This document shows, piece after piece, positions 35,681-48,460 of a stretch of DNA of 64,000 nucleotides (the stretch's first letter is position 1; each line of letters starts with the position of its first letter). A model generated the notes under the pieces. That model did no database searches. It was not told where the DNA came from and saw nothing but the letters and a program-made list of their open reading frames with translations. The stretch is from Dama dama. Lineage: Eukaryota > Chordata > Mammalia > Artiodactyla > Cervidae. The stretch covers positions 22,232,001-22,296,000 of the forward strand of contig NC_083697.1 in assembly GCF_033118175.1 (NCBI RefSeq), written 5' to 3'. The translations under genes and the position numbers were made by a program.

Positions 35681-37789
35681 ATACATCCCCATTTTACTGC
35701 CTGTTTATTGGACAAAAAAAAAAAGCTTCAGACTTTGACTTGTTATATTGTTATTGGAAAATGTGTTTATAGCAAGGAGCAGTCTAGACCAAACAAAAGG
35801 AGACATTCTCTATTACAGATACATGTCCTCAAGTGTGGAAAGGTGGGTTGTCAATAGAGACAAGATACTGATGTGGAGAGGCCTTCATTCCCTGTCACAG
35901 GTGCTATAATATTTTGGTTCTCATTGATTTGCTTTAACGTATTCGGGGATCATTGAGTATTCTTGCTGTTCTGGAGACTGTCAGAGTCTAGGACAGTTGT
36001 CAGAGTCTAAGACAGTCTAATGGCAGGTAAAGTTTGTCATCAGGGAAATCAGTGGCCTCTCCCATGTTTATAAAGTTGCTGCTGTGAGATCAGCCATCCC
36101 CACTTTTTGACAACTGATAAGATCTTATAATTTTTTTTTTTCCTTATTACAAGATACAAGTGTAACGAAACATTTTTGTTGCTCAATACTGGAAGGGATT
36201 GCACCTTTGGTTATTGAGTTAGCAGGGGGTGGAGGGCAGGGGAAGGGAGGCCAGGGTGTTGGCACTGTAGAATAAAAATTCCTTGAGAAACCTTGTTTTG
36301 ATCCCTAAATACATTTAAGTTGAGGGCCAAGAAGGAAGCAATGCAAAAGTGGTTTTATTAGCTCTTAGTGTTCATGCAGAAATAATTGAAAGTATTATTG
36401 ATGATTTATACCCAAGGCTCCTTATTCTCAGGGTAGAATTCTGGAATTCTTATAGTCATTACTGAGATGTTTCACTTTGACTTCCAGAAGGCACTAAAAT
36501 TGGAAGATTAGAATACAGTTAATTCAACTTTTTCTCAGGTAAATACATAGTGAGACCTCATGATCACAGCGTGGGTTTGAAAGATTAGCTATATTGCTCA
36601 AGCTTTTTTAGAAGGGACTCCAGTGTTTATACCATGAGTTGTTTCTGTCAGAATTTGAAATCTGTTTATATAATATATATATATATTTGTTTATTTACAT
36701 GTTTATTACCACCTATAATGAGCTATAGAGAGTCTCTCCCTGCCCCAATGGATTGTAATACCTGATACTTGATGGATGTTGATGACATAGATGTTGATTC
36801 AATGAATGAGTCGGTCTTTCTTCACCAGTGCCCGTGTGTCATCCACGGGCAGATCAGGGAGTAGTATTGTATCTCAGTCTCATACTAAGAAGTTGCAAGC
36901 TAGTACCATCGTGATTATTCAGCGTATCAGTTTTGTAAGTAGGTGCCTATTTTAAAATGTATTTTTTAAATTGTCCATCTCATACCAGCTTGCTTCCCAG
37001 TGGTCAGGCAATGCAGAAATATGTGTACAGTACAAAATAGAAGGTTCCCATCTCCATCCCCGGGTGTCACAGTAGGAGTCCAGTGGGCATTCTTGGCACC
37101 TCCTTGATTACATGCGGTGGCAAATGGTGATGATGATGAAACAGGCTTCTTCTGGGCCAGAAATCTAGAACATTTGATTGAGAAGAAGCACCTTACTTAG
37201 TTAATCAGGGCTGTGGTTTCTTCCCAATCTCCTTCCTGCATTGTGTCTTTAGGACCCAGTAGCTGAAGCAGGACAGGAACCCTCCACTGAGGTCTCCCCT
37301 CTTCCATTAATTGTTATAATCAAAACTAGACTTGGGCAAGAAAAATGATGTATTTCTTTAAAAAAAAAAAAAAAAGGATGCTGGTGTGACTTTACAGGTG
37401 GGAAAAGGGTGTGATGATGTATGTAGTCACCTGCCCCCACTAAATATAATGGCCCATACTTTTCTAGCCTCTTTGAAGCCCTAGATTTAGAATCTTTATC
37501 ATCTGATCGAAAGGTAAATTTTGCATGAACCAGGAGCTTTTCGATACCAACAATCTCTTCTTCCTGTTGGAAAATGCTCATAACGCTTAAGAATAAAACA
37601 CGTAGTAACATGAATAATCATCAGTGCCAATCAAATTTTCCATTTATCAATTTCCTTGACTTTCATTTAGGGTAATTTCAATTAAGGACATTTAGCCTTA
37701 ACTGGGGAAAGTTAAAAGTGATTTTCAACACTGAAGGCCAGACGAAGTAAAGCAGCAATGACAATAAATAGTAATTAAATAATAATAGT

Positions 37790-37990
37790 ATAATATTTAT
37801 TCAGCACCTGCATACAAGAGGCTGTGTGCTAACTAAATATCTTACTTATATTGTCCTATAAAATTTATAGAACTAATTTACAAATTAAGTATTAATTCAG
37901 ATGAATGAAGACTGAGAGAGATTAAGTAATTTGTCCAGTCATGAAACTAAGGAGAGCACTGTGATTGGAATTTGCAACTCAAATCTATGG
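37790..37990 (+). mobile_element. MIR SINE
   Basis: 'atatttattcagcacctgc', then 'gagagattaagtaatttgtcc' and 'gtgattggaatttgcaactc' follow MIR order on the + strand. Confidence 0.6.
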
Positions 37991-38569
37991 GTATTGGCTC
38001 ACAGTGGTCCAGGCGTGTGGCCTGGAAAGCGTGTCAAGATTGGTGAGTACTGTCTGCCATGAGTATGAGTAAGGACTGGGAATAGCCAGACATAAGCCGT
38101 ATATTTGTCTCTTGCATCACATCAAGATGATGTAAATTATGGAGGGGAAAAAGTCTCCTCCCTTCAAGTACGTGTTGGCGAAGTCTGCCAGTCTAAGAAC
38201 CCTGTGTCCAGTTATAACAGAAAGCTGCCTGGTTCCAAAGCATACGGTGGCCGAGATATGCCAGGGGCAGAGGTACTGGTTTCCCACAAATAACAATCAC
38301 CCCTTTGGCCAAGCAGCTCCCTGATGGCTCCCCAGCAGTGGCATTGTCACATCACAACAAAGCGCCTTTGCCCTCAGACACATGCGCCTGACGGCTGGCA
38401 CTGAGGGTTTCCCTGAAAAATGCACTGTCCTCTGTTTTGAGTCAGCCTTATTGTTCAGAGCTTAGGGGGTGAGGCGCATGTCCAGATATGGGACAATAAG
38501 ATGAGCTATAGACTTGTTGCCAGTAATATTGTGGGTCACTGTGAGACCTAAACTTTCAATTCTGCAGTG

Positions 38570-38755
38570 CTCTGAAATGACCTCCCCTTCGTGCCCTCCC
38601 CTCAGAGCCTGGATACCTATTTAACCCTAACTCAAATGCCACCTCCTCTTCCAGGACTACTAGCAGCAGCCAGAGTTAGTGTACTGATTCTTGTCACCCT
38701 AGCACCTAGAACATTGGCAATGAGTATTTAACAAGTGAAAGAATTAATAGCTGTG
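38570..38755 (+). mobile_element. L2-like ancient LINE fragment
   Basis: 'aactcaaatgccacctcctc', 'ccctagcacctagaacattg' and 'gaattaatagctg' follow the L2 3' end order. Confidence 0.55.
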
Positions 38756-39483
38756 CCAATGCTTAGAACATGGGGTATAGTTAAACTACAGTGAGTTTTG
38801 AAACTCAGGAAGATAAAAAAGTCATTATTCCAAAACTCCTTTCCTTGGATCTACTATGATCACGTCTGAAGCACATAGTCTAGCAGCAAAATGTGGTGGA
38901 GGCAGGGCTCTGCTTCCTGGGTGTCCTGGACTGGGCTCAGAGGGAAAGACACGGTCTCTACAACATGTTGATTGTTCAGAAAAGTCACAGATCTGGGGCC
39001 TCAGGAGCAGGGACTGATACATCTTGAAAGTGGGTCATGTGTGTGTTTCTTTGCTTTCAGCTGGTGTAGAAATCACTGATGTATCCCCCACTGATGTATC
39101 TGTCTATGAAAGCCAGCTAACTGATACAGTAGGTAGTTTACCAGCAGTATCTGTGACCAAGACATATTTGATAGCCACAAAAGGTTAACCAGTGTTCAGA
39201 AGTTTCCTGAAAGTAGGATGCTCTGGGGTCTAAATAAAAAGCAAAACTCCAAGTGGCTTATACAGTAAGGAAGCTCTATCCCCAAACCAAGAAGTCTTGT
39301 GGTAAAGTCACTGAAAGACTGGTGCATTCAGCAGGTCAGTCACACCTTGGAGGAATACTTTGCAATCCTCTCTGAGCGAACGTTATCCTCAGGGGACCTC
39401 TCTCCTGGTGGTAAGCTGTCTGCTGCTCTTCCAAGTAGTATGTGGTAATGAGCAAGGAAAACTTTCCCCAGAAGGCCCCCAGC

Positions 39484-39616
39484 AGCTCTCTCCTCACATC
39501 GTATTGATTAGAATCGGGTCATTGTCCATCCTAACAAGTCATTGTGAGAAAGCTCTCTCCTCACATCATATTGATTAGAATCAGGTCATTGTCCACCTAA
39601 CAAGTCATTGTGAGAA
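39484..39616. repeat. 67-bp tandem duplication (2 copies)
   Basis: Unit agctctctcctcacatc... ending attgtgagaa at 39484-39550 and 39551-39616. The copies differ by two substitutions and a single-base deletion, so this is a fairly recent local duplication. Confidence 0.93.
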
Positions 39617-40416
39617 AGGGAAATAGGATTACTAAAACTTGCTTAGGTAATTAGGATTTACTCCTAAATTGAAGATAAGACCACCTGCCTGGAGGCAATC
39701 GTGATTTGGGAGAACCTGGACAAAATCAGGGTTCTTTTCACATGGAGGAGGAGGAAGGGAATTGGCCCCGAATAGACAATCAGAACATCTCTCTGGATGC
39801 TCAGCGGAAGTGCCATATGCATTTTTGCGTAGTACCTTCCACAGCAGCAAATCAGTCCCCAATTTGCTAATAATTTGGTGATGGTGGCAACTTTTCATAT
39901 GAAATTTAGCCATCGTCTGGTGGAATAAAGACAAAACATGAAAAATCAATTCAGGATAAGACAGAAAATTCTCCATTATTTGACAGTACCAATGAAATCC
40001 AACTCCCCATTCTCAAATCGGGACAAGTTTATTGACTCTAAAGGCTTTTCGGTCATTCCACCAGGAGGGGACATTTCTTTGAGATAAGAGAGTGAGAAGA
40101 GCAGCCTTCAAGGAAACACAGGAAAAAATCTCCCCAAGAAGAGGAAATATGCACAGGTGCTAAGGCAGAAAACTGGAAGGATCAGAACGTGCTGAAGTGA
40201 TTGGCTCACAGGAGCAGGAAGAGCATGGCAGGATGCAGGGGTGAGGAAGGAGGGGCCATCCAGAGCCTTGCGGTTTCTGTTAGGGAGTTGGGGGTTACAT
40301 TCTGTGTTCAGCAGGAAAAAGCTGAAGGATTAAACAGGGATCTGCAACTGTAAAATCATACCAATAATCCTGTGCAGAATGGTATTATACGTTGGAAAGA
40401 GTAACTTTGTTTAAGG

Positions 40417-40645
40417 TTCAGTTCAGTTCAGTCGCTCAGTCGTGTCCAACTCTTTTCGACCCCATGAATCGCAGCACGCCAAGCCTCCCTGTCCATCACC
40501 AACTCCCGGAGCTTATCCAAACTCATGTCCATCGAGTCGGTAATGCCATCCAGCCATCTCATCCTCTGTCGTCCCCTTCTCCTCCTGCCCCCAACCCCTC
40601 CCAGCATCAGGGTCTTTTCCAATGAGTCAACTCTTCGCATGGTAG
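40417..40645 (-). mobile_element. BovB 3' end, antisense, open C-terminal frame
   Basis: Starts with the (GTTCA)n-type 3' terminal repeat. Minus frame 40428-40640 is an uninterrupted C-terminal piece of the BovB polyprotein (MRRVDSLEKTLMLGG ... GVEKSWTRLSD). It is short and 5'-truncated. Confidence 0.9.
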
Positions 40646-40837
40646 GCCGTATATTATTAGAGAAGCTGCTTATAGAGTCCTCACTTAATTAATAGGCAGT
40701 TGCCAAGAATTCAACTTCATAACCTCTATTCTATGCAAAGCTGGCCTTTAGTTCTCACTAGTGGATGGGGTAGCTGAGTGGAATGACTTAGTCAAGCGAC
40801 ACTGAAGTGTCATTAAGTGTCACTTAAATGCTGAAGT

Positions 40838-41090
40838 GATTCAGTTATACATACATGTATATGTATATGTGTGTATGTGTGTGTGTAGTTCTTTTTCATA
40901 TTTTCCATTATGGTTTATTATAAGATACTGAGTGTAGTTCCCTGTGCTATACGGTAGGACCTTGTTGTTTATCTATTTTTTACATAGTAGTGTGTGTGTC
41001 AGCTAATCCCAAACTCCTAATTTATCCCTCCCCCAAACCCCTTTCCCCTTTGGTAACCATAAGTTTGCTTTCTATGCTAACTGACTTTAG
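40838..41090 (-). mobile_element. L1 3' UTR, antisense, with TG/TA microsatellite
   Basis: 'ttttccattatggtttattataag', 'ttccctgtgctatacggtagg' and 'aactcctaatttatccctcc' are an antisense ruminant L1 3' UTR. At its left edge is a (TATG/TG)n tract, 40850-40889. Confidence 0.75.
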
Positions 41091-41961
41091 AACCTAAAAG
41101 GGAATGCTGCCAGAAAAAAAAGATGGGCAAACACATGTCTCCCATGATCAGTCAGCTCTCCTTTCACTCATGCACGTGGCTTGTGAACTCTGGGACACAT
41201 GTCTATGGGACTCACACCATGATGAAGGCTGTGTGTTCCAGTCGACAAGTCCTTTCATTCTCGCTTACATTACTGAGCCCAACACACTCCAGAGCTCTCC
41301 TGTTTCTTTAGCAGTTCCGTGATAACAAGTCCATATGTGAGTTTACTTCTCAACCAACTGTCTCACGTTTTCGGCACTTGGAGCACCTCTGGCTATGCAG
41401 AGGCAAATCCGTTACCGGACACTGAAGAACAGTGGCGATGCGTGTCCGGGCCTAGTTCTGGGAGCTCAAGGGAGTGAGCCTGGGTGGGCTGCAGGATTGA
41501 TAGAGCTAAACCTTCTTCCTCTGGCTTCTGTGAGGAAAAAAACGGATTAGAGAGATTCAAGGGAATAGAGGCAGGGGGTTTGGAGAATGACTGGACAAAG
41601 GACAGAACTGAGAGAATTCCAAAAGTTTTCAGCCAATTCCCTCTCATCCCTAAGGGATAGTTCTCGAGTTGAAACACTAAGGTAATTGGAGTTCTTGAGA
41701 TCCTGCCCTGGATCTAGACCCCTTTTCCATGAACTCTTTTTGGAACATGGATGAAGAGTAAATGGCATGGCCTTCAGAATACAGCTCTGAGTAGTTTTCT
41801 TGCTCTTGTTAACAAAACATTTTTAAATGCTTCTGGGTAAATGCAAATGATTGTGATGCAGTTCTGCCTATTCCTGCCAATGGCAGTCTTCTACTAATGG
41901 TTAATGTCAGACATGAAATTATTTTCCTGAATATTGTTTCTTTTCTCTTTTCATTATGAAG

Positions 41962-42113
41962 TATATTCGGTGCTCTTCGAACTGGTGCTTATATGGTGTA
42001 CAGTGTGATGACCAAAGGCCTGAAGCATTCAATTTGTGACCAGGGTTTTTACAATGGACCTGTCAGCAAATTCTGGGCTTATGCATTTGTGCTAAGCAAA
42101 GCACCCGAACTAG
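41962..42113 (+). CDS. ELOVL6: ELOVL6 coding exon (about residues 74-125)
   Basis: Internal exon of 152 bp. It opens with the third base of the split Ser codon and reads IFGALRTGAYMVYSVMTKG through ...FWAYAFVLSKAPEL. It closes on the first base of the following Gly codon (phase 1). Acceptor 'attatgaag|t' follows a long T/C tract; donor is 'ctag|gtgagt'. The end of the exon supplies KAPEL, which across the next splice junction completes KAPELGDT, the conserved KXXEXXDT motif of the ELO family. The exon covers the rest of the second membrane segment and the loop leading into the catalytic region. Compared with my memory of human ELOVL6, a few residues differ (YSVMTKGLKHSICDQ versus YILMTKGLKQSVCDQ), and no frame damage is seen. 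Confidence 0.97.
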
Positions 42114-43857
42114 GTGAGTGTCTTCTCTCCTTCCATTTCCTCCCCCACCCTCACCCCTTTGTAGTTACACACCCGTAATATTTATTGAAAAATGAACAAA
42201 GAAATCATTTGAAGGTCCTGTTTTATTGGTTGCAGGAAAATTACAATAAGTGAATTTGCATTCTTAACTAACTTCCATTATTCGTGTTCTCTTCCCTCCT
42301 TTTAAATAATTGTACTGTGTGTGTATCAAGAGCCAAAGAGTTTATATAGAACATGCATGGATCCAAGCCTCACTGGAAGCACAGTTCCAGGGGCTAAGAA
42401 CATCTACCTAGCCCCTTCTCTGAGACTTTTAACAGCTGAACTAATATTAGAATATCAGGGAAAGTTCGCCTTACAGCTATTTCCCAGTCTCATAGCGAAG
42501 CATATGTTCAACTCTGGAGTTTGGATACAGACTAGGACATTCAGCCTTTTGTTTGGGTATCCTCATGTTCTCATTCACAAAATATTAAGGGTTAGATTCT
42601 GATGTTGTTTAATCAATTGAAGAAATAGGCCTTAGAGAAATAATTCATCTTCTAGAAATTAATCCAAAATTCTGGTACTGGATAGATAGGTAGATTCCTA
42701 ACAGTTTTTGCTTTAACTTGAACTCTTTTAACTTGAACTCTTGAATATGTGCGTCACAAGTTAACAAACACAGTGGAAAATCAAGTAGCAAGGGTTTTTT
42801 TTTTTTTAACACAGGCACAGTTCCCTAGGAAAATATCTTTGTTGCCAGAAAAAGGGAGCCACCAGTGATAAAAAGATCTGAGTTCATCTATGAGCCATGC
42901 TGGCCAGCATCTCACAGGATCATGTCCCACATCCTTAGGGGACACCTGTCCATCCTCTGGGTTTCTTAATGTTTGATCTGTAATTAAGAATTGGCTTATT
43001 TAGTTCAAAATTTTCATTTGTAGATTGCGTTCATCTCCTGTTTCTCCTGAAAAAAGGGTTGGAAGTTGTAATTTCATTATCAGTTACCTGCAGTATTAGC
43101 TATCGAGTCTTTCTGAAGGGTTCCCCTAGTTTGTGTCTGTTCACAAAGGAGATGATGTGCCTCTTGAGGCCCAAAGGAGCTGTCTTCTAGTTCCTTATGC
43201 CATTGGCTTGATGATCACTTTGCCTGGAGAAGCCTCATTCACCACAGCAGTTTATAGGCTGCATATCAAACAATCCATTCCTTCATAGTTCAAACAAGGG
43301 ATTGAAGGGCTGTCAGTAAAGAGTTGAAAGATAAATCCTAAACTCGATGCAGCTCTTTAATGAGGGTAGTGTGTGAAACCAACTCTTCATGTGGTTTCAG
43401 GTCCATTATACAGATGTTTTCAGTCTTGAGTACCGTTTTTCAATTTTCAAATATGACTTATTCCCTTTCAGATATCCTGGATCTTTCTTGATAATTATCT
43501 TCACGAGGTAAACTGCTTCATCAAAATAGATCCTAAACCAGTTCACCTAATTTAGTGAACATGTGTGCTTTGGGTGGCTTTTTGTTAGTTTGGGAAGTTA
43601 AATTCCTTCCCTGTTTTTCACTCTTAGAAAACCTTGTCGCTACTATTTAATTAAGAAAGCTTTATTCATTTGAATTATTTAGAATTTTTCTTATTTTTTA
43701 GGTCCCCAGTTCTGCCTTCAGTTCTCTGTTCTGAACTTCCTAATGTATACCAGAAAGAAAAGGTCTTGAGAGAGAAAAAAGAACAGTTCTTCCATGTTCA
43801 GTACTGAAAACTCTATTTTCCCACTCCCAAAACCTACATGCCTGCAGTTTTCACTAA

Positions 43858-44040
43858 AGTATTTTTTTTTTTTTATTGTGGCAAAGCAGATGTAAAATTG
43901 GCCATTTCTAGGTGACAGGGCTGCTGCATTATGGACGTTGGCATTGTTGTGCAGCCGTCACACCATCCAGCTCCAGAAGTTTTATCTTCCCCAACTGAAA
44001 GCTCTGTGCCCATTAAACACTAACATTGCCCCTTCACTGG
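43858..44040 (-). mobile_element. Old L1 3' UTR, antisense
   Basis: A poly-T run is followed by 'attgtggcaaagcagatg', 'ttggcattgttgtgcagccg', 'catccagctccagaag' and 'gtgcccattaaacactaac', the well-known antisense 3' UTR of old L1M elements. Confidence 0.75.
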
Positions 44041-44279
44041 ACTTTTAATAGCAAGAAGGGCTTTCTGTCTCAGCAGAGAACAATGCGCTCATTTCAGTGA
44101 ATTCCAGGGCTACGGTCTACTGGAACAAGTGAGGGGAAGAGAGCCACCAACCTGCGTTGTGTGCCAAAATCTTTGACTGACTACTGTTTGAATTATATTA
44201 AAACCTGCTGAGATTTTGTTTTGTTAAAACTTGGAAACATCTGCCCTGAGTCTAGGTCCTTGCTCAGTTGAGCTCGTCA

Positions 44280-44500
44280 TTGTTTTTGAAACTCTGACTC
44301 AGCGGAGCTCCCGCTAACTCTGCGAAGAGGGGCGCAGCCATCTGTAACAAACCACACACGCAGTGGGCGTGCCACCTCTTGCTGGCTGGGGCCTCCACAG
44401 GCTCGTGAGCATCTCCAGAGCTGCACTTGACAACACGTGGGCAGCAGGCATAGTCCGGGAGGGACACTTGGCTCCCGGATCACCATGATCTGGCTTCAGG
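44280..44500. promoter_or_regulatory. CpG-retaining, GC-rich intronic patch with an E-box
   Basis: Within an A+T-rich, CpG-poor intron this 220-bp patch has about eleven CpG and matches no repeat I know. It contains a palindromic E-box CACGTG at 44434-44439. Retained CpG can mark an unmethylated regulatory element, and E-boxes can bind USF, SREBP or ChREBP, factors known to act on lipogenic genes. This is inference; no conservation or chromatin data are available here. Confidence 0.3.
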
Positions 44501-46132
44501 CGGGCTCTTGACTGAAAAGAGCCAAACCAAAGGTTAGACTTTGGTAAAGAACATGAACCAGAGGAAGCTAAAATACGTGACATGGCCAAAACATTCACGA
44601 GTCAAAAGATCCACTGCTGATACATGGCCAAAATTCTTCCGTAATGCCTGCAGGACCTTTGCCCGAGAAAGATTGGTTGGCTGACACTGCATTCACGGTC
44701 TCAATATCTTGTTTACATTTCTCAGCCACTCTGTAGCTTTTGATAGGCCTGGATGTGGAATGCTATCAGTATGTTTGGCTCACAACAAATTAAATGGGTT
44801 GTTGTGTGGTTTTTCCCAGAGAAAAAATAATTCATAATCCCCAGAGCTGCATGACTGGTACATCTCAGCTGTGATATCAGAAGAACCCTGAGAGGTCTCA
44901 GGGCATCCTTTCTAGAACCTCACTCAAGGGAAACTCCCCTTCTCTGGGTTGGTGGCCTGCCTGGGGACAGTAACTTTGATATGGATTCGGAATGCTACTC
45001 CTAAGAGACAGGGCCATTACTGGAAGCGCCTCATCTTCTTTCTCCATCTGATCACCCTGCATAGCTCTTCTGAGAAAAACTGTTATGTGTATCTAAATTA
45101 ATTTCATTTTGAAGATCTCATGGCATGACCTTTGCCCCCACCTCCCCATGTTAAATGGAAACAGCTGGTATGTCTTCTATCAAGCCAGAGACCCCCACTC
45201 AGAGAGGAAGAACACAATATTCCATTCCAGATTTGTAGCTTCTATGGTTAGCCCCTTCTCATGATCTGTGCTTTGTCCCCTACCACTCTTCCCACTCAGA
45301 CTGTTCTTTAGACAATAAAGTTTTAATATAAAGGTGATGACAGAGGTAAAATTAAGTCTAAGGAATTTGAAAGGATAAAATGCTCATTTTATGGCAAATA
45401 ATTATGTTTGAATATTGTACAGGCTTTATTTTTATTTTAGTTAATACTTAGAGACTCAAAGTCTCAATTACAAATAAATTTGCCTTTAACATACAATTCC
45501 TTGGAAATTCTACCTTCTTTCTGCTGTGAACAAAGATAAGTTGAAATTACCATGTCTACGTTATAGTCCATAGAAGGAAGGGGAGGCACAGAGTAGTAAT
45601 TACACAGAAATAGTGGTTCTTTTTGACAAGCACACAAAAATAGCACAGATTCACACACATAAGTAGACACACCAGGTCTCCTAACACTAGTTGTGTCCCC
45701 TTAACATATAGCTGAAAGTTACTGTCACCATCGATCATTATTAGTCTGTCTGACATTTATAGGCTTAATATGTCAAGCATCTCACACTAGAGAAGACTTT
45801 GAAGAAAATTTTATAAAAGGTTCAGAAATGCAGCAGCTGGAAACTCTTTCTTTCTGTTCTAAACAAACAAACAATAATGTTGGAGTTTGCTTTTTCTTCT
45901 TGTTTTTTTTTCATATTCCCTACATAGTAACTGACTCTATGTTTTCTTGAAGAAGAGCTGATTTACAATCTTGTTAATTTCAGGTATACAGCAAAGTCGA
46001 TTCAGATTTTTTGTTCTTAAATTTTTTTTCCATTATAGTTTATTACAAGACATTGAATACAGTTTTCCATGCTATACAGTGAATCTTTGTTTATCTACCT
46101 TATATACAATAGCATGTGTATCTGTTAATCCC

Positions 46133-48102
46133 ATTGCTATTCAGTAGCCAAGTTGTGTTCGACTCTCTATGACCCCATGAACTGCTTCCAATCAGGTGGC
46201 CAAAGTATTAGAGCTTCAGTTTCAGCATCAGTCCTTCCAATGAATATTCAAGGTTGATTTCCTATAGGATTGACTGGTTTGATCTCCTTGCAGTCCAATG
46301 GACTCTCAAGAGTCTTCTCCAGCACCACACTTCAAAAGCATCAATTCTTCAGTGCTCAGCCTTCTTTATGGTCCAACTCTTATATCCATACATGACTACT
46401 GGAAAAACCATAGCTTTGACTATATGGACCTTTGTTGGCAAAGTGATGTCTCTGCTTTTTAATACTGTCTAGGTTTGTCATAGCTTTCTTCTAAGCAGCA
46501 AATGTCTTAATTTCATGGCTGCAGTCATCAACTGCAGGATTTTGGAGCCCAAGAAAATAAAGTCTAACACTGTTTCACCATCTATTTGCCACGAAGTGAC
46601 GGGACCAGATGCCATGATCTTAGTTTTCTGAATGTTGAGTTTTAAGCCAACTTTTTCACTATCCTCTTTCACCTTCATCTAGAGACTCTGTAGTTCCTCT
46701 TTGCTTTCTGCCATTAAAGTGGTATCATCTGCATAACTGAAATTTATTGATATCTCCTGGCAATCTTGATTCCACTTGTGATTCATCTAGCCTAGCATGA
46801 TGTACTCTGCATATGAGTTAAATAAGCAGGGTGATAATATACAGCCTTAAGTTACTCTTTTCCCAATTTTGAACCAGTCCATTGTTCCATGTATAATACT
46901 AACTGTTGCTTCTTGTCCTGCATACAGGTTTCTCAGAAGGCAGGTAAAATAGTTAGGTATTCCCATCTCTCTAAGAATTTTCCACAGTTTGTTGTGATTG
47001 ACACAGTCAAAGGCTTTAGCATGGTCAATGAAGCAGAAGTAGATGGGGTTTTTTGGAATTCCCTTGCTTTTGCTATGATCCAGCAAATGTTGGCAATTTG
47101 ATCTCTGGTTCCTCTGCCTTTTCTAAATCCAGCTTGTACATCTGGAAGTTCTTGGTTCACATACTGTTGAAGCCTAGCTTGAAGGATTTTGAGCATTACC
47201 TTGCTAGCATGTGAAATGAGTGCAATTGTGCGGTAATATGAACATTCTTTGGCATTGCCCTTCTTTGGGATTGGAATGAAAACCGACCTTTTCCAGTCCT
47301 GTGGCCACTGCTGAATTTTACAGATTTGCTGGCATATTGAGTTAGAACACTTTCACAGCATCGTCTTTTAGGATTTGAAATAGCTCAGCTGGAATTCCAT
47401 CTCCTCCACTCACTTTGTTTGTAGTAATGCTTCCTAAGGCCCACTTAACTTCACACTCCAGGTGAATGACCACACCATTCATGATTATCCAGGTCATTAA
47501 CTGTCATTTTTGTACAGTTCTTCTGTGTATTTTTGCCACTTCTTCTTAATCTCTTCTTCTGTTAGGTCCTTGCTGTTTCTGTCCTTAATTGTGCCCATCT
47601 TTGTTTGAAATATTCCCTCAGTATCTCTAATTTTCTTGAAAAGATCTCTAGTCTCCCATTCTATTGTTTTCCTCTATTTCTTTGCATTGTTCACTTAAGG
47701 CTTTCTTATCTCTCCTTGCTCTTCTTTGGAACTCTGCATTCAGTTGGGTATATCTTTCCTTTTCTCCTTTGCCTTTAGCTTCTCTTTTCTTAGCTCTTTG
47801 TAAGGCCTCCTCAGACAACCACTTTGTCTTCTTGCATTTCTTTTGTTTGAGGATGGTTTTGGTCACCACCTCCTTACAATGTTACAAAGCTCTGTCCATA
47901 GTTCTTCAGGCATTCTGTCTACCAGATCTAATTTGATCTCTGTCTTCTAAATCTAGCTTGTACATCTGGAAGTTCTTGGTTCATGAACTACTGTAGCCTA
48001 GCTTGAAGGATTTTGAGCCTAATCTTGCTAACATGTGAAATGAGTGCAATTGTATGGGTCTTTGAACATTGTTTGGTGTTGCCTTTCTTTGGGATTGGAA
48101 TG
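46133..48102 (-). mobile_element. BovB, antisense, internally rearranged
   Basis: Antisense BovB nested in L1. It carries the C-terminal region (minus frame 46478-46678, SEKVGLKLNIQKTKIMASGP) and the reverse-transcriptase region (46847-47086 and 46933-47196, FIDHAKAFDCVNHNKLWKI), then reads on to 'gaggatggttttggtcacc' near 47868. From about 47926 it jumps back and repeats the stretch already seen at about 47095-47280. The 3' terminal part also has an internal deletion after 46180. Inactive. Confidence 0.85.
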
Positions 48103-48344
48103 AAACTCCTAATTTATCCCATGCCTTGCTCCCACTTTTCCCTTTGGTGACCATAAGTTTGTTTCCTATGTTTGTGAGTCTGTTTTGTAAATGAATACAT
48201 TTGCATATGTTTTAGCTTCCACATATAAGTGATATCATTATAGCATGTCTTTTACTTCACTTATATTCTCTAAGTCCATTCATGTTGTTACAAATGGCAA
48301 TATTTCTTTTTTATGGCTGAGTAACATTCCTGTGTGTGTGTAAT

Positions 48345-48460
48345 AGTAGTTGTTTAGCAGCTAAGTCCTGTCCGACTCTTTGTGACCCCATGGACTGTAG
48401 CCCACCAGGCTCCTCTGTCCATGGGATTCTCCAGACAAGAATACTGACATGGGTTGCCAT
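48345..48460 (-). mobile_element. Truncated Bov-tA / BovB-derived SINE, antisense
   Basis: 'gttgtttagcagctaagtcc' to 'tgacatgggttgccat'. Only the BovB-derived half is present, inserted in the surrounding L1. Confidence 0.8.

Larger units (their letters stand above)
4843..41961 (+). other. ELOVL6: ELOVL6 intron, 37.1 kb
   Basis: Spans donor GTAGGT at 4843 to acceptor AG at 41960-41961, joining phase-2 exon ends. It holds the repeats listed separately. Stretches where I see no gene, RNA or confident repeat are 4843-5711, 5936-6369, 6961-7288, 7346-7960, 9650-12399, 13906-14531, 14736-15049, 16306-17384 (apart from the hairpin), 17791-18159, 18446-21311, 21561-23584 (apart from a short duplication), 23681-24444, 24601-25229, 25621-26404, 30691-31654 (apart from the duplicated segment), 31996-32089, 35681-37789, 37991-38569, 38756-40416, 40646-40837 and 41091-41961. 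Short open frames there lack homology, splice logic and biased composition. 25625-25985 may be a decayed repeat of unknown family. Confidence 0.85.

Noticed and set aside
36660..36700. TATATA tract as a promoter TATA box
   Set aside because: Simple AT repeat without initiator, CpG or first-exon context.
37249..37611. 120-codon minus-strand frame
   Set aside because: Runs through a poly-A/T tract (FFFFF) and has no known similarity; most likely chance.
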